From Bimuria novae-zelandiae CBS 107.79 (taxonomy: Eukaryota > Ascomycota > Dothideomycetes > Pleosporales > Didymosphaeriaceae): a DNA stretch of 64,000 nucleotides. The stretch is from the NCBI GenBank assembly GCA_010015655.1, contig ML976670.1, forward strand, positions 963,228 through 1,027,227, written 5' to 3'. A program made the position numbers and the translations under genes. Below, one piece after another: positions 1 to 10,824 of the stretch (the first letter of the stretch is position 1; each line of letters starts with the position of its first letter). The notes beneath the pieces were generated by a model. It did not search any database. It was not told the DNA's origin and saw only the letters and a program-made list of their open reading frames with translations.

Positions 1-1370
1 CGCCTACGGCCAATCTCCATCACTCAATCAATCAACTTCATCAACTATCAAGATCACACCATCTCAAAGTGACAGAATACCATTAAATCTCACAACTCTA
101 TTAAGAGTATTAGATTTAGTATTATAAAGGAGCTTAATAATTAATAGTCTAACGCGCTATTAGCTAGTACTTATAAAAATAATTATCTGCCGTGCGTAGG
201 CGTTTTCTAGGCATTTCGCTAGCTTAACTCTAATATAAAATACTATAGTATAAAAGTAAAGCTAATTAACCTAATTAAAAAAAAAATAGCGTAGTCCCTA
301 GATAGCCTTTAAGCCTAGTTTAATAAGCTATAAATATATAAATAACGTCCAAACATCTCTAACGCAAATAAATATCATATAGATAATATAGGTATTTATA
401 TAGGTGTTATAAAAGACTATTACGTACACATAAAACGTGGACATTAAATCCTAATACCTACTATAACTAATAAAGAGCTTATCTCGCTCGCTAATTGTTA
501 CTTAGCTAATAGCTAAGTAATTACTCCTATGCTTATTATTAAGGCTAAGTTAATTATAAAATAATAGGCGATTAACTTACCTAGCAATTATCTTATAATA
601 TAACTAATAGTAGCTATAATAAAGACTTTATAGATTATAACTAGATTAAATACTTTAATAAAATAATAAAGGAAAGTGCCTAGGGTGCGTAGTATTTACT
701 TCTTATTAATAGCTATAAATTCTACTTTATTATAGAGTTTGTAAAGTACGCTAAGAGTAATTATATATAGCTTTTTACTCTCCTTCTATACAGAACTTAT
801 CTCCTCTAACCTTTTAATATAGGCTATTTTTAGTTCCTAAAGTAGTATTATGCTTAAACGCTTAACTAGGCCTTTTAAATAAGCGCTACTAAAATCTAGT
901 ACTTAAATTTTTTAGTAACTCCCTCCTAAATTAGAGCGTAGACCTTGACGTTTTATATAATTAAGGGAGGGTAGCGTAAAATAGGCCTCTTGCCTTTTTA
1001 TTCTAAGTAGGTAATTACTCCTCTAAGAGCTTAGGTGGCTACCTAGGTAATAAGTACGCTAAAGTAGTAGACGCTAACGTAAAAGGCCCTTTACGCCTAT
1101 TCTTAAGTCCTTTAAGGATAATAGTAATAATATTTTAGTAGTATTAAGAGGCCTTTCTCCTCTAATACATAGATGCCTGATTAAGCAGCTACTAAGCGCT
1201 ATAGGTTCGCTACTATTTAAGGAGCTCTTTTAGTGTTTATAAACACTATAGCCCTATCTATTGCCTAGCAATATTAGCTAGAGTATACTAAAGAAAATGC
1301 GTACACTTAATTTATAAAAGAAATATATTACTTATATAAAGAAGGGACCGACGGTATTACACGCGGCACG
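1..1370. other. AT-rich, RIP-degraded unclassified tract
   Basis: The first 85 bases or so have ordinary composition. From there to about 1,370 the sequence is very AT-rich, full of TA dinucleotides and stop codons in all frames, which is the usual look of RIP-mutated repeats. I see no recognisable transposase, reverse transcriptase or LTR boundary. It is probably a degraded transposon, but the family cannot be named. Confidence 0.6.
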
Positions 1371-1689
1371 AAAGCGGATTCAGCTATAGCTAAGTTGCTT
1401 AACAAATGCGGTCAAGGTAAGCATGTCATTAGAGTAGAGTACTAATTCCACTAATTGGCTGTAGATTCCCCTTTAATTGCAGACAGTAAAGAACACCACA
1501 GTGGAACGGACTTTAGGCCTCGCAATGGAGAGCCTTACTGTCCAGAGAACAATTACCGCGCGCGTGCCGGAAACAATAGATATAGTGCTGTACAGCATGG
1601 CGATCTTAACAGAGTGTGCGCTTTCTCCATAGAGACCATAGATAACCTGTGTCCTGGTAAGTGTTTCGCGTAGAGTTAAGGAGGGCCAC

Positions 1690-3030
1690 GCTGACGCTTT
1701 CAAGACGGCCCGCTTGCACGGGATGAACCACCCTTTGACGATGTTAACATAATAGATAAACTATCAGCAACACCCAAACAAACGTGCCCTGCAGCGCCAG
1801 ACGGTTTACTGGAACCAGAGCTGGAAGATCTGTGCTCAACAAAGCGGCGAAGGCTGGCTGAGCAACGGGCAGAGAGCGTCATGCTTAATCCTATACCTAC
1901 ATCCGATTTAACGTCTCCATTGACTCCAAGTGGCTGTTCTGCTACTCGAGCCAGTAACGTTCCTAATCCTGGCTTCCTGAACAGTAGTGGTCAAGGCAAT
2001 AGTCCTGGGACTCCGCAACTAACCAGAAACGACCTTGTCGACGCGGGATAAGTCGAGGAGTTGCAAGGAGATGAGGATAAAGAAGTGGCCGATCTAGAAC
2101 CGAGAGGATCCATGTCTCCTTCAGAGAGCATAGAAGGGGGACAAGATAGAAGCCTAGACTCGAAGAGGCATGAGAAGGAAGGTAGTAGTGGGGACGAAGA
2201 GGTGCCCCGCAGACCTTCGTCGAAAATCCCCTAACAGCGTACACGCGGCGGTTATCTACTATAAAAGAAAAAGGATAGTCTATTAAGAACTACTTTTAGG
2301 TAATAATGCTTAAGAATAATATAAATAAGGGTATTATAATAAGTAGCGTTATTTTAACTATAGTAACTATATTAGCTTTTAATTAATAACTAGTTTTAGT
2401 CCTACTCCCTATAAATATCCTCTCTAGAAATAAAGGCTAGAGACTAAAGTAATATTAATTTTAATTTTAGCCTTAATATATCTTATTAGATAATTAACCT
2501 TATACTCTACGCTGTCCTAAATAGCTTATTTATTATAATATAAGTTATACGTTCCTGCGACTTAGAATAGTTGCTTAGCCCTGCCGCCTTAGGTCATAGA
2601 TTCCTCGGCGGAGAAGGCAAAGTCATCTGCATAACCCAACTATCGCCAGATTCGTGGATACTGATAGGATACTAGTATAAAGGTGGTGCGTCAGACCTTT
2701 GCAGTTGCGGAAGCTTAAGTGCGGACTGAATAAGCATTTCCCACAGTAATGCTGCCAATGATAAAAAGGACTACTCGGACGACGGCGACGACGACTGGGA
2801 CGAAAACAGCAAGAAGGAAGAAGGCACAAAAGCGCGCGGCAAACGTAAGCGCAGGCCGTAGCTAGAGTTAGACAAAGTGCGTTTACTCTCATTAAGGGAT
2901 AAACAGGGTATAGAGTGGAAGGATATATGCGAACGCTTCCCAAATCGGACAGAGGACGCAGTTAAAATGCGTTACTACAGATCGCAGAAGAAGCAGAAAC
3001 GTGAAGAGACCTCTATTAGGACATAAAGTA
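1690..3030 (+). pseudogene. Relic of a SANT/Myb-like DNA-binding protein gene
   Basis: Two readable plus-strand stretches are separated by an AT-rich block (about 2,250-2,570). The first (about 1,700-2,250) is a Ser/Pro/Glu-rich, low-complexity segment with stops that fit CAA-to-TAA changes. The second (about 2,769-3,025) has an acidic patch, a basic patch (GKRKRRP), one TAG, and then a SANT/Myb helix pattern: EWKDICERFPNRTEDAVKMR followed by YYR. This W..I..RFP.RT..AV..RYY pattern is typical of fungal Myb/SANT domains, which bind DNA in the nucleus. The interruptions and stops make it non-functional. Whether the two stretches were one gene is inference. Confidence 0.55.
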
Positions 3031-4042
3031 GGGAACCCGCTCCGCGGTGGACCGTTAAGGATTATTGTATTAGTATAAAGCTAGGTTAATTTTTTTTGTC
3101 AGATAAATCTCGACTTTCCTTTTCCGTTATTCCAGTAAGTGCTTCCATCTGCGTTGGCGTAATAAAAGCTCCCATCTCTAAAAACAAAGGCTAATGTAAT
3201 TTTCTCACCGGCATTAAGTGAACTTACCGATTGCGATAGTAATATGCCGTGCGATAGGAGTAGGAACTGTAGGAACGGAGCGAGTAGTAGCTCCCCTAGT
3301 TGAACTCTGGTTAACTCCCTATTACAAGGAACGTATACCGTAGCAATTTACCTTGCTATTTATTCCAGTATAGATAGTAGTATAGAATTGGCGTAGCGGT
3401 CGTTGTGACATTCTTAATGTTTTTGTATTGCTAGGGCGTACTACTAGTATAAAATCCGAATCATTGCTACGCAATTTATATGTGAATCTCTAGTACTTTG
3501 TAGCTTACAGTGGCTAGCCAATTGTCTGTTAGGTAGCTTTGTGTCGTGTCTCATTGGCTGGTATGTAGGAAGGAAATGTTAGAGGAGGGTTGGACAATGT
3601 TTCATGATAGGCTATTAATGACCTTTTCATAGGTGATTTTGTGAGAGTTGAGACAGCACGACGAACTCTCTATTTAGCATACGAAAAGCGCATTGGATGG
3701 TCCAAGATTTCTTGGAAATAGTTCAATTTATATCTTCAACGGATATCTCGAGACGTGAGATAGCCGTGTGCGCGGCAGGAAATTGCGTTGTTCCTGTCCT
3801 TCTTCTGCAGTTCTGCTAACAAGCCGCATCTCACACCCATCTCGCGCCGCACACTTGCGTCTCCCCTCAAATGCCGATGCGATTTCCTGCCCGCCCGCCC
3901 GGATCCATGCCGCGAAACTGATCTGCAGGCTTCGCAAGAGGCGCCCCTCTATGCACCCCACGTAAGCATCTTTGGGGCAGAGGTTTCCAGAAAAGGAAGT
4001 TCAAGTAAGAAGTACCAGCCAACTTGGCCAAGAAGCCTATAA
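3031..4042. other. Intergenic sequence, no gene recognised
   Basis: Mixed composition: AT-rich near 3,060-3,700 and higher GC near 3,730-4,040. Short open frames exist on both strands at 3,728-4,091, but they overlap each other and show no family motif. I see nothing I would call a gene here. Confidence 0.5.
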
Positions 4043-4319
4043 CGCTTTGCAAAAGACCGTCCCGACCTATTTCCTGCGTATGTGTAGGCACGACTAAGTA
4101 GATTCTAGTATAGGGAGCCTTACCATGTCGTAAAGCTATATATCTTCACAATTCCTTCATAATAAACTTTGTAAACTTAGTAGAATATAGAATCAGGCTA
4201 CCTCTATACTATATAAAGTTTCTAGAAATTTCAATAAAGTAGTTGAGGAGACAAAAGGGAAAGCAATAATCTATTCTCTGATTTGCTAGGCGGCTGGGTC
4301 GGGACGGTCTTTTGCAAAG
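4043..4319. mobile_element. MITE-like element with 24-bp perfect terminal inverted repeats
   Basis: The sequence starting GCTTTGCAAAAGACCGTCCC at 4,043-4,066 recurs as its exact reverse complement at 4,296-4,319. The roughly 230 bp between are AT-rich and non-coding. A 277-bp unit with perfect 24-bp TIRs and no ORF fits a miniature inverted-repeat transposable element. A clean target-site duplication could not be set; both flanks carry a similar ATAAC string but it is not adjacent on the right. The element ends 13 bp before the Fot/pogo element. Confidence 0.6.
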
Positions 4320-4332
4320 CACCGATAACGTA

Positions 4333-4375
4333 ACATGCCCGTGCGCGCAACGCCCGGATTCGCGCAACGCCCCGC
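4333..4375 (+). repeat. Left TIR of Fot/pogo element
   Basis: A 43-bp GC-rich terminal repeat starting ACATGCCCGTGCGCGCAACG, next to a TA target. It matches the reverse complement of 6,861-6,903 at every position. Confidence 0.93.
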
Positions 4376-4431
4376 CCAACACCAAAACGCGTAATCAACA
4401 CCGAACTTCAACGCGATACAACTCTATCAAT

Positions 4432-6750
4432 ATGGACCCGATTCAAGCAGCGATTGAAGAATTAGAATCGCACGAGCTAGGAGATCGACTCTCGTATATA
4501 AAACTTGTAGCTAAATATAATATCGATTAATTAACGCTTAGTTAAAGACACTAAGGCCTTTAGGCCCCGCGTGAGACCTAGGCATCTTATTAGCTTAAAC
4601 TTAGCCCACAATAGGAGCTAGAGCTTGTACGATATATTACTAAGCTTACTAAGTAAGGCCTACCTCCTACGAGGGAGATAATTAGGAATTTCTTATTAGA
4701 AGTAGCCTATTAGTAGCTTAGCGAGAGCTGGGTTACTTGCTTTATTAACTGACACGAGATCTATCTTATCTTAAAGTAGACTAGCGCTATAGATCGTACG
4801 CGCCACCTGGCTGATTCTAAGTTAAAATACTATCTCTACTTTAAGCTACTGCATTAAAAGATCACCGAATACCACCTTAAGGCTCGAGATATATATAATA
4901 TAGATAAGAAGGGCTTCTTAATTAGCTTAATAGGCAGAAGCAAGAGGATATTTAGCAGGCATTAATAAGAGAAAAAGGAGGTTCGAGCATCTCTCTAGAA
5001 TAGATTACGCGAGTTTCTAATAGTCCTAGCCTACTGCTGCGCTAATAGGAGCTCGCTGCCTCTAGCCCTTATCTACGCAGCTATAAAAGAAGCTATATAA
5101 TTAAGTTAGGTAGAGGATATTAAGATAGGAGAGCATGAGGTCTTTATCTTATTATCTTTAATAGGCTAGTTAAATAATAATATAGGCCTAGCTTAGCTAG
5201 AGCAGGTATTTAATCGCTACATAAAGTAGCGATTAGGGAGATGGCGATTGCTTATCCTTAATAGCTATAGATTTTATGTTACGATAGAGTTTATTAACTA
5301 CTATAACTGTTATAGGATCCTCCTTATAGTCCTTCCTCCCTATTTAACCCACACGCTCTAGCTGCTTAATGTAGTGCTATTTAAGCTACTCTCTTAAGCC
5401 TACTCTAACGAGCTTACTAACCATCTCTATAAGGCTTAAGGCCTTATTCTAATTAAGAAAGGAGACTTCTTCCCGCTCTTCTAGAGAGCCTGGATATCCT
5501 CCTTCACGGAGAGCCTTATATTCAAGGCGTTCGAAGCTACTAGGATCTGGCTAATAAATGCTAACGTTATCCTTCGTAGATTTGCTAGCACGCTAGAAGC
5601 TAAAAGAAGCTTATTATTAGGGCTCTCTAATAGTAATTAGAGAAAGATAGATTAGTTAGTCCAAGTTATTATTAATAATAGCTATTAATACGAGGTAAGA
5701 AAGCTGCGTTTTGTTAGGATCTAAACATGTATGGAACACGGAGGACCAACGGGCCTTAGTGGAAGTAACACTCGGCGGGGTCGCGTAACCAAGGTCACGT
5801 GATGTACCATCCAGCCAAGACATACTATCCTGCCAAGATTGTGGAAGGTGTACCATCTATAGACGGCGCGACCATCTATCGGAATCTAGGGACAGTAACA
5901 AGAGAGATAGATGGTAAGGTTTACCCCCCCTTATATATAAACCCACACGAATACCCTTATAGTATTCGTATTTAACCTATTTATTAATCTATCGTTTAGA
6001 TCTAAATAAGCAACCTTGTTAATTTGATTGTGCTGTACACACCTTTAATACTAACGCCCTAGTGACAAGCGCAAGCTATTACTACGACCCTCTCCTGTCC
6101 TACCAGTATTCCTGCCCGAGAACTAACCTTAGCCCCTTAGGGATTAGCTATCTCTTCGGGATCTTAACACGTTTAAGCCTTTACCATCTCTCTGTGCAGA
6201 ATGAGCTTTTAAAGCATAAGAATAAGGGCTTAAAGGAGGCTCTTTAGCATAAGTAGAGGTATAAGAAGAAGAGCAAAGTCCTTAACCTTTAATAGTGCTA
6301 AGAGTATTACGGTGGCGCTATTTATTAGTCTTCCCGCAAGTTACGCGAGGCTCGAGCTAGAGAAGTAGTACAGGAGCAAGATAAGATAAAGGAGAAACTT
6401 TAAAAAGCACGGACTAAGAAGTAGCGCGAGGAGGCTTAACTATAGCGTTAAGTAAAGCTTAAGGGAAAGCGTGTAGAGAGGTAAAGGCTTAAGGAGATAA
6501 GGGAGGTTAAGTAAGCTAAAAAAGTAGCTAAACGCGCGCGCAAAGTTAAAGCTTAACACTAAAAAAAACCTACCTAATAAGCTTAAAAGCGTAAGCGACT
6601 AGCCTTACAAGCAGTCTTATTAAGTAATAAGCGTTAAAAACGCGCTAGCGCTGCTTACACTAATAATTAAGCTAGAGATAAGCTATCTGCTACTCTACCT
6701 AAAGTTATATTACGTAGCCGCAGCGTTAACCTCCTATAAAAATTTAGATA
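4432..6750 (+). pseudogene. Pogo/Fot-family DDE transposase, RIP-inactivated
   Basis: The first 33 codons are intact from the ATG at 4,432 (MDPIQAAIEELESHELGDRL and onward), the usual N-terminus of fungal pogo-like transposases before the HTH region. After that, CAA/CAG-to-TAA/TAG changes give frequent stops. The remaining translation still reads as the family: an HTH/CENP-B-like region, then the DDE core (LPPYLTHTLQLL near 5,330-5,370) and the FFPLF.RAW..SF segment near 5,470-5,510. A 458-bp LTR inserted at 5,712 separates off the C-terminal basic region. The end at about 6,750 is approximate. The protein once cut and pasted the element by binding its TIRs; it cannot do so now. Confidence 0.88.
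5712..6169 (+). repeat. Solo LTR, family LTR1 (copy a), inside the Fot/pogo element
   Basis: A 458-bp unit starting TGTTAGGATC and ending CTTAACA, flanked by a perfect 5-bp TSD (CGTTT at 5,707-5,711 and 6,170-6,174). The same 458-bp unit occurs at 10,884-11,341 (reverse) and 30,658-31,115. No internal region is attached, so it is a solo LTR left by LTR-LTR recombination. It contains a TATATAAA-type box followed by CCCACACGAATACCC near 5,930-5,955, a plausible LTR promoter. Confidence 0.93.
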
Positions 6751-6860
6751 GTACAAGTTAATTGCAAGCATCTAGTTACTGCACTACTACGTTTTTATGA
6801 ATATTGAGCTATTGTGTGGCGTTGTACGGCTTTAAATTTGAGATCGCTGAGATGGTGTTC

Positions 6861-6903
6861 GCGGGGCGTTGCGCGAATCCGGGCGTTGCGCGCACGGGCA
6901 TGT
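6861..6903 (-). repeat. Right TIR of Fot/pogo element
   Basis: A 43-bp terminal repeat ending CGCACGGGCATGT, followed by the TA target duplicate at 6,904. It is the perfect reverse complement of the left TIR. Confidence 0.93.
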
Positions 6904-7296
6904 TAACGTCTTTGCTGACCGCAGAATTCATCCCTACCGGAACTCCGAGGTCGACCTTTGATGTCTCATAAGTGCGTTATGCCGAAGAAAAAGGAGGGGG
7001 TCTGCATATTGCCATTCAGTGTATGACAATGTCAAACACTCCGGCCTCGTTTTGATTGGCGACTTCCTGCAAAGCCTATTCATCGTTACAGTACAAGTAA
7101 AGCCGTTGAATATCTCATTGTCGGATATCTGATAGGTCACTTGGCTCCGGAAAGATCCCGCGTATTTACAGTGTGTCATTTCTCCGGGTACAAAACGCAA
7201 ATTGTATACCCGTTCCGTCGATCGGTAAGCAAGCTTTACCCTCGATCTTGGCCCAGCCAAGGTAGGCATTGAGTAATCATGCTGCACTTAAGTTGC
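6904..7296. other. 3' flank of the MFS gene
   Basis: Normal-composition sequence between the transposon end and the MFS stop codon. A minus-strand open frame of 117 codons (6,934-7,287) lies here. It has no recognised motif and begins just 9 bp after the MFS stop codon, so I treat it as 3' UTR/flank rather than a gene. Confidence 0.5.
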
Positions 7297-9147
7297 CTAT
7301 TCGGCGTTTCTAGATTCCACCATAACTTGGGATGTATTTGCCGAATCGCGCTCTTTCAGCTTCAGCAGCTCCTGGCAGTAAGGGCTATGTATTCTAAGCC
7401 AAGTGCCATATCTGAGGAAGACAAACGGTATGATTGCCATGGCTAGACTAAGGAAGCCTAGAAGACTGCACGCCCATGGAATTCCGAGTCTCTTATACAT
7501 CGGACTAGCAGCCAATGGAAGCAGAACAGCAAAAATGCTACGACTAAACGCCGACGATGCCAAAGCAGATGCCGCAAAGATGTCGTATGCGTCTGCGAGA
7601 TAATTCAGCATGGATATAAAAACCAATTCGAGACCCATGCCGAATGGAACTCCGGCAAGCATGGGGACAATCCAGTGGATGTCTGATCGGGCAGTCCAAC
7701 CCTGAAAACATCTAAATTAGCTCAAGATCCCCGCGGGGTGGTCTTGGAAGTCTTACCAGCCAGAATAACGATGCTACATTTAATGGCCCGCTGATACACG
7801 CCAAAGGAAGTCGACGATATTCCTCACTCTTTGCCCACGAAGCATTGCGCTCTTTGGCTTGTTCGAGAAATGTGTCGTACCAGATTGCCATGCCACAAGC
7901 GATCACGCCGCCAACCCCGACTAAAATCTCAATACACAATTCAGTTACCTTTGGACATTTGACTCACCTGGAACCAAGGCTACACCAGCAAGTCCATCAT
8001 TGAACTTGTATATGCCTAAAAGGAGTCAACATCCAAACACAGCCAGTGAATACTGGGAGTTACCTTGAAACACAATGGGGTAGACTTGGAAGAATATATA
8101 GAATATTCCAAATTGGAGAGCCAAGTACATGCAAGTGCAGATAACGATAGGTTCTTTGAACATCACCACCTAGATGGTTAGCTAACCTTTATAGTAAATG
8201 GACTATCACATACCGGTCTTGCGAGCTTCACCGTTACGGTGTGCTTCCATCCATTGTCCTCAAGTTCGATGGGCGCATATACGTTCTGGGCATGATTAGG
8301 CGATGCTGCTCTCATTCGTTTTGCACGCCGCAAAAGGATGACTGGAAGATATGTCTCTGAAGCATATGTCAGGTGGATCTCATCAAAATCAATGTCAAAT
8401 ATCGTACCTGGGAGAACAAGAACAAGCGGCCAAGTTGCACCGGCAATTATCAACCCGACCCAAAACGTCCATCTCCACGAGACCGGTGATACGAACCCCG
8501 AAATGATAGGTCCAATAATTGGACCTAAGGAAGTCAACTAAATCCCGTTAGCATTTCAAAACTTTCCCTCGTAATATACTTACTCCTATTAGGGCTATTG
8601 CTTGACCTCTTCTCACAGGATCATCATAGATATCGGCAAAAATGCCGCCCACAACTGTTATTGGCGCCGATGCAAAGGCACCCGAGAGGAAGCGAAAAAT
8701 CAACAGAGCTGGCCATGTTGGTGCTAAAGCGCATGCCAGGGTGAAGACTGTAAAGCCGAAGAACGTCGAAAGCATCACGATACTTCTCCCATGCATCTCG
8801 CTAAGTGGACTGAACAACGGCGGCCCAAAAACATATCCAATCAGGTAGACGGAGTTTGGCAATGCCAGTTGTTCGGCGCTTGATACATTGAATTCTTTGG
8901 ACAGATAATGAGAAGCGCCGCTTGGGAGTGAGGAACCAAGTGTGCTGTTAGATACGAGTGCAAGTCCGATTATCAGGACGAGAATCTTCCTGCTCTGTTG
9001 AAAGTGAGAAGCTAAATATGATGGTAAAAACACGACTTTTCCACGTACCGTACTCCAATTTGCAGCGCGTTCAGGGTCTTCATCAGAAAAGGCGACCAAT
9101 CTCACATTCTCCATATCATCATTGACCAGCATGTGGACAGAGGCCAT
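7297..9147 (-). CDS. MFS transporter, DHA1 drug:H+ antiporter type, apparently intact
   Basis: A plasma-membrane carrier of the major facilitator superfamily, probably a proton-coupled multidrug or polyamine-type exporter; the substrate is unknown. I infer six exons: 9147-8584, 8537-8214, 8169-8064, 8015-7968, 7920-7757 and 7701-7297, with GT-AG introns of 44-55 bp. They keep frame through 1,611 nt (536 aa). The N-terminus is cytoplasmic and acidic (DEDPERAANWS). About residues 100-125 hold MFS motif A as GPPLFSPLSEMHGRS. About residues 190-202 hold motif C as GPIIGPIISGF, the antiporter signature of 12-TM DHA1 carriers. The C-terminal half has further hydrophobic helices and ends RIHSPYCQELLKLKERDSAN and onward. 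No premature stops are present although RIP-mutated elements lie on both sides. The start has a purine at -3. Exon boundaries are my inference. Confidence 0.9.
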
Positions 9148-9335
9148 CGTGATGATGTGTCGTGATGTTGTGTCGTGATTTGGGAGCCCGGTGAGAGCTT
9201 AGTAAAAAGGTACCGTGGGTGAAAGTGACGATTGTTTAAATCTGTAGAACTGGATCAGCTGAATTGATCACTAAGCACCAAAGAAGCTTCAGATCCAGAA
9301 CCTTGTCTGTGTGTGTGCGCGTACAGTCGCTAGCA

Positions 9336-9482
9336 ATTGCGGCTTCACCCCGTCACACAGGCTGCAACATGTGTTGCTTAGCCTCACTTTCCGTACATAG
9401 GTTAGCGCTGACTGTGGAACGCTAAACAGACAGTTTGACTAGTTAGCTATCAACAAAAAGTGGGCTGGACCCTTGCTGGCAC
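9336..9482. repeat. Direct repeat copy 1 in the MFS upstream region
   Basis: A unit of about 147 bp starting ATTGCGGCTTC and ending CCCTTGCTGGCAC, repeated at 9,616-9,762. The copies differ at scattered positions, mostly transitions. It begins about 190 bp upstream of the MFS start codon, so it lies in the likely promoter region. Confidence 0.85.
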
Positions 9483-9615
9483 ATTAGCCTGAGTTGGTGT
9501 TGCTGCCTGTACGGGTGAAGCGAGGATTCCTGTGTGGTTGAGGCACAGCTGCATGGCTCTCTTCCTGCATCGCACTCTCCTCTCCCCTCACTGCTGCACG
9601 TAAATTGCTGCAGGC

Positions 9616-9762
9616 ATTGCGGCTTCGCCCCATCACAGCAGCTGCAACATGTGTTGCTTAGCCTCACCTTTCGTAAATAGGTTAGCGCTAACTATAGAAC
9701 GCTAAACAGACAGTTTGACTAGTCAGCTATTAACAAAAAGTGGGCTGGACCCTTGCTGGCAC
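9616..9762. repeat. Direct repeat copy 2 in the MFS upstream region
   Basis: Second copy of the 147-bp unit, 280 bp downstream of the first in window coordinates. It shares GCTAAACAGACAGTTTGACT near its middle and carries more AT-shifting changes than copy 1. The copies may be a tandem duplication with a 133-bp spacer or the remains of a small element; no TSD was found. Confidence 0.85.
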
Positions 9763-10180
9763 CACAATTGTCAACAAACAAATCCAGTCCAAATCTACCT
9801 ATTAACTTAATTTAATGTACTTCAACGGTGCTAGAGAACTTAATTAGGAAGTCTTAGTAATAGTTTATACTTAATTTAGAAGTTAGATTTATAAATGTTA
9901 AGTAAAAATTATAGTATTATACTATAGTTTAGTAGCTAATTATCTTATTTAAATATATTATATAAAGTTTTAATTGCTACGTTAGTAAAATTACTATTAT
10001 TAACTATATTATTACTACTTATAAAACTAGCCTTTCGCTAGCTTCGCACACACTATAGAGTAGTTAGTACCTATAAGCTTACTTTACGCCACTTTAGCTC
10101 TAATAAGTTACTAAGTTTATTAAATAAGCGCTTGTACTCTGCGCTAGAGGCTCAAATACTTATTATATTAAGCGTAAACT
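9763..10180. other. AT-rich RIP-type sequence, nothing recognised
   Basis: About 420 bp between the MFS upstream repeats and the first Copia-C LTR. AT-rich from about 9,780, with no open frame or family motif that I recognise. Confidence 0.5.
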
Positions 10181-10361
10181 TGTCAGATAAAACGAGTGCG
10201 TTAAGGTCAGATCTGTATAATTAAATAAGGACTATAGCACTTATCGCGCTTATCGCACTAGCCTAAGTGTTAAAACTAACTAAATAAAGTTAATAGTAGA
10301 TAATATATAATTATTACTTATTATTATACCTTATCGTATACAAGCAGCTTATTTAATAACA
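10181..10361 (+). repeat. Copia-C left LTR
   Basis: A 181-bp repeat from TGTCAGATAA to AATAACA. It aligns along its length with 33,719-33,896, and most differences are transitions in the RIP direction. Confidence 0.85.
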
Positions 10362-10824
10362 AAAATTTTTACTACTTTAACTAATATAAAATAGCGCAGC
10401 AACCATACCGCAATCTTATAATAATACTAAGAAATTATACTAACTATACAGGATAGATAACGTAGCTGCATGCTAAATACGTTATTTATAATATTTAAGA
10501 TAAAGTTAATCTAACGGTAACTATCCTGTTAATAATAAAACTAATAAACTAAACTGTTAGTAGTAAGATAAAAGGCGTTTAAGGAAGACCTTAAATACTA
10601 TAAAATCTTTATTAAATAATATAAAAATAATATATATAAGTACGAAAAGGAATAAGCAAGCCTCTAATATATTATAACTTTTATCTAATTAACTATATTA
10701 CTACACCTATTGCGTACGTGCTGCCTTCTAGAGAAGTTACTACGCTAATAAATTACTAACCTAAAGTTAATAGTTAGAGTTAATAAATAAATTAAATAAA
10801 AACGAGTCGGCGATTAATACCTTA

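Larger units (their letters stand above)
4333..6903 (+). mobile_element. Fot/pogo-type DNA transposon, RIP-mutated, with nested solo LTR
   Basis: The element is flanked by TA on both sides (4,331-4,332 and 6,904-6,905), as expected for the Tc1/mariner-pogo superfamily. Its ends are 43-bp perfect inverted repeats, and the similarity continues imperfectly a little further inward. Removing the inserted LTR plus one TSD copy (463 bp) leaves about 2.1 kb, a normal Fot1/pogo size. The interior is strongly AT-shifted and its transposase is destroyed, while the GC-rich TIRs are untouched. Confidence 0.93.

Noticed and set aside
6934..7287. Minus-strand open frame of 117 codons downstream of the MFS gene
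   Set aside because: No motif; starts 9 bp after the MFS stop codon; more likely 3' UTR.
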